A stretch of DNA of 64,000 bases from an uncultured Shewanella sp. (GTDB taxonomy: Bacteria > Pseudomonadota > Gammaproteobacteria > Enterobacterales > Shewanellaceae): NCBI RefSeq assembly GCF_947501665.1, contig NZ_CANMWS010000032.1:1-64000 (forward strand), in the 5' to 3' direction. The notes beneath the pieces were generated by a model. That model saw nothing but the letters and a program-made list of their open reading frames with translations, did no database searches and was not told the DNA's origin. This document shows positions 62,160 through 64,000 of this stretch, in pieces. The first letter of the stretch is position 1; each line of letters starts with the position of its first letter. A program made the position numbers and the translations under genes.

Positions 62160-62278
62160 AATTCATAATTCCTCCATGAATTGGCTCATATATCAGCGCA
62201 CTTTATAACTTAACTCTATTATTGTAGAAGACAAAAAGACGATGTACTCACATTCATTCAACGTACAATGAGTAACAG

Positions 62279-63070
62279 TTAGCCACATACATTACATTTA
62301 GCTTGTTTTAATAATTTCATTTCTCGACATTCCATCGTCATTGCATCAAAAAATAACAAACGTCCCGAAAGTGACTTTCCAATACCCAGCAATAATTTAA
62401 TCGCTTCTAACGACTGCATTGACCCAATGATCCCAACGACAGGTGCAAGTATTCCAGATTCAACACAACTTAATACTTGCTCCCCAAATAATTGGCTAAA
62501 GCAATGATAGCATGGGGTCTCTTTCTGATAATCAAAAACAGTCACCATACCTTCCATTCGAATCGCTGCCGCAGACACTAGAGGAATTTGATGCCTAAAA
62601 CAAGCTCGGTTAATTTGCTCTCTCACTACAACATTATCAGTACAATCAATCACAAGATCATGCTTAGCGATCTGCACTGCCATATCTTCATCATTTAATT
62701 TAGTCGCTAAGATATCTACCTGACTATATGAATTGAGTTTTTCCAGTGCTTGTTTAGCTGATATCACTTTTAACTTATGAATATCGTTATCATCGTGCAA
62801 AATTTGTCGTTGTAAATTAGATTCACTTACAACATCAAAATCAACTAATGTTAAATTTCCTATTCCTGCAACCACTAGATACTGGCTAGCAGCACAGCCT
62901 AAACCTCCAACACCCACCAACAACACTTTAGCATTCTTAAGCTTTTCCTGCCCTTTAATATCAATGGCTTTAATGGCTATTTGACGATCATAGCGCAATA
63001 ACTCTGCATCAGATAAAGTCTCAGTGTTTGGGTCAGACTTACTGGCTTGATGAGTATCAGATCCAAACAT
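62279..63070 (-). CDS. moeB: Molybdopterin-synthase adenylyltransferase
   Basis: MoeB activates the C-terminal glycine of MoaD by adenylation. The 263-residue protein has the ATP-binding GVGGLG (53-58), the following LTLVDFDVVSESNLQRQ and DCTDN motifs, and the two zinc CXXC pairs, CYHC and CNVC. It ends right after the second pair, without the rhodanese domain found in MOCS3-like fusions. It lies 5 bases after moeA in the same operon. The N-terminal ~20 residues are variable. The 119-base gap on the carbonic anhydrase side has no gene. Confidence 0.93.
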   Translation of the reverse strand: MFGSDTHQASKSDPNTETLSDAELLRYDRQIAIKAIDIKGQEKLKNAKVLLVGVGGLGCAASQYLVVAGIGNLTLVDFDVVSESNLQRQILHDDNDIHKLKVISAKQALEKLNSYSQVDILATKLNDEDMAVQIAKHDLVIDCTDNVVVREQINRACFRHQIPLVSAAAIRMEGMVTVFDYQKETPCYHCFSQLFGEQVLSCVESGILAPVVGIIGSMQSLEAIKLLLGIGKSLSGRLLFFDAMTMECREMKLLKQAKCNVCG

Positions 63071-63075
63071 GGCAG

Positions 63076-64000
63076 TTAATCCAATACCGTATTAAAAGGC
63101 TCAACGGTTACCATAGTACCATTAGGGAGATCACCTTCTTGCTGAGATAAAATAACAAAGCAATTTGCTAACGACATAGAAGTTAACATACCCGAGCCTT
63201 GTGCCCCGCTCATATATACTTCAGCCATACCTTCTGCGTTATAGCTTAAAATCCCGCGTTGGTATTCTACACGCCCAGGTGCTTTCTTTATTTGCCCTTT
63301 TAATCTTGCTTGCAAAGTCAATAATTGACGTTGTGGCCGACCTTGCATTTTAATCACTAAAGGCCAAACCAACTTATAAAAAGTCACCATTGATGAAACA
63401 GGGTTACCAGGAAGCCCACAAAAAACAGCATCATTTAACTGACCAAAAGCAAAGGGTTTTCCCGGTTTAATCGCTAATTTCCAAAAAGTAATTTTTCCTT
63501 CTTCTTCTAATACCTGCTTAATATAGTCGGCATCTCCCACCGACACCCCTCCAGAGGTTAGCACCATATCAGCCACTTTCGACGCTTGATGAAACGCATG
63601 ACGAATAGCTTCTGGATCATCAGCAATTATGCCTAAATCTGTCCACTCAATATTGGCTCGATTTAATAACCCCTGAATACTATATCGATTAGAATCATAA
63701 ATTTGCCCTGTATTCAACGTGCTACCAACGGCTTGTAACTCATCACCTGTTGAAAAAAAAGCAACTCGCATTTTTCTATAAACGTCGACTACATCTAAGC
63801 CAATGGTCGCAAGAACACCCAATTCAGCAGCTCGAATCAATGTTCCTGCTGATAACACTCGAGTACCAGCAGTTAACTCTTCTCCTTGTTTTCGAATACA
63901 AGCCCCTTTTTGTTTAGGCTTATCAATAATCACTTTATCAGCTTGAATACTGACTTTTTCTTTCATTTGTACGGTATCAAATCCCTTTGGTACTAAAGCT
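63076..64000 (-). CDS. moeA: Molybdopterin molybdotransferase, partial
   Basis: MoeA inserts molybdate into adenylated molybdopterin made by Mog. Only the C-terminal ~308 residues are in the window; the frame is open to the right edge with VPKGFDTVQMKEK continuing the expected sequence, so about 100 N-terminal residues lie outside and the ATG at 63966 is internal. The molybdopterin-binding domain (VAFFSTGDELQAVG, TSGGVSVGDADY, KPGKPFAFG, GLPGNPVSSMVTFY) and the C-terminal beta domain are complete. It is upstream of moeB in one operon; mog lies at 32.5 kb. Confidence 0.94.
   Translation of the reverse strand, partial: ALVPKGFDTVQMKEKVSIQADKVIIDKPKQKGACIRKQGEELTAGTRVLSAGTLIRAAELGVLATIGLDVVDVYRKMRVAFFSTGDELQAVGSTLNTGQIYDSNRYSIQGLLNRANIEWTDLGIIADDPEAIRHAFHQASKVADMVLTSGGVSVGDADYIKQVLEEEGKITFWKLAIKPGKPFAFGQLNDAVFCGLPGNPVSSMVTFYKLVWPLVIKMQGRPQRQLLTLQARLKGQIKKAPGRVEYQRGILSYNAEGMAEVYMSGAQGSGMLTSMSLANCFVILSQQEGDLPNGTMVTVEPFNTVLD

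Overview
The window is a continuous stretch of AT-rich gammaproteobacterial chromosome, almost certainly from Shewanella or a close relative in Alteromonadales. This rests on gene content and order: a complete gspCDEFGHIJKLMN block followed by nudE and cysQ and preceded divergently by hslR-hslO-pckA; murI/trmA/fabR/desaturase; selD-selU; hutI divergent from hutC-hutU-hutH; and a TonB receptor/fructokinase/MFS/sucrose phosphorylase/LacI cluster of the kind described as the Scr regulon in Shewanella. Taxonomy is inferred from protein resemblance and gene order remembered from related genomes, not from a search. There are no rRNA or tRNA genes, no CRISPR array, no prophage and no intact insertion sequence.

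Layout. 0.3-3.5 kb: RNA-binding protein, murI, trmA, fabR. 3.6-7 kb: FabR-controlled desaturase, then the selenium genes selD-selU. 7.2-10.5 kb: an LplT-like transporter with a degenerate acyltransferase tail, cysQ, nudE. 10.7-22.7 kb: the type II secretion operon on the minus strand. 22.9-26 kb: hslR, hslO, pckA. 26-32.3 kb: di-haem peroxidase, a repeat-built lipoprotein behind a sigma-54-type promoter, PAP2 phosphatase, two hotdog thioesterases, acyl-CoA ligase. 32.5-33 kb: moaB/mog. 33-41.4 kb: sucrose catabolism. 41.5-55.5 kb: housekeeping and envelope genes (rlmF, FliL-like, ubiC, M6-like, marC, ZIP-like transporter, NRDE protein, PlsC-like, LysE-like, YbdG-like channel, DUF3157-like) and two tandem DUF2235 hydrolases. 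55.9-61.2 kb: histidine degradation. 61.3-64 kb: alpha-carbonic anhydrase, moeB and the 3' part of moeA, which runs off the right edge.

How genes work together. The Gsp proteins form one secretion machine: secretin D, inner-membrane platform C/F/L/M, ATPase E, pseudopilins G-K, accessory N. TonB receptor, MFS permease, phosphorylase and fructokinase make an outer-membrane-to-cytoplasm sucrose pathway; the same palindrome, centred on AATCGATT, lies upstream of the receptor gene and of the phosphorylase gene and is the likely site of the LacI-type repressor. HutH, HutU and HutI are three steps of histidine breakdown, with HutC probably acting at a perfect 26-bp palindrome in the divergent promoter region. 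SelD makes selenophosphate for SelU to modify tRNA wobble uridines.

The least expected content is between genes: a ~195-bp repeat present twice nearly 49 kb apart, a 406-bp sequence with terminal inverted repeats related to intergenic DNA at 29.3 kb and probably inverted, a 267-bp MITE-like element lodged between a sucrose operator and the permease gene, and a hairpin that hides the selD ribosome-binding site. I found no clear new multi-gene defence or mobile system. The best candidates for undescribed biology are these repeats, the selD hairpin, the sigma-54-driven beta-solenoid lipoprotein and the transporter-acyltransferase remnant.
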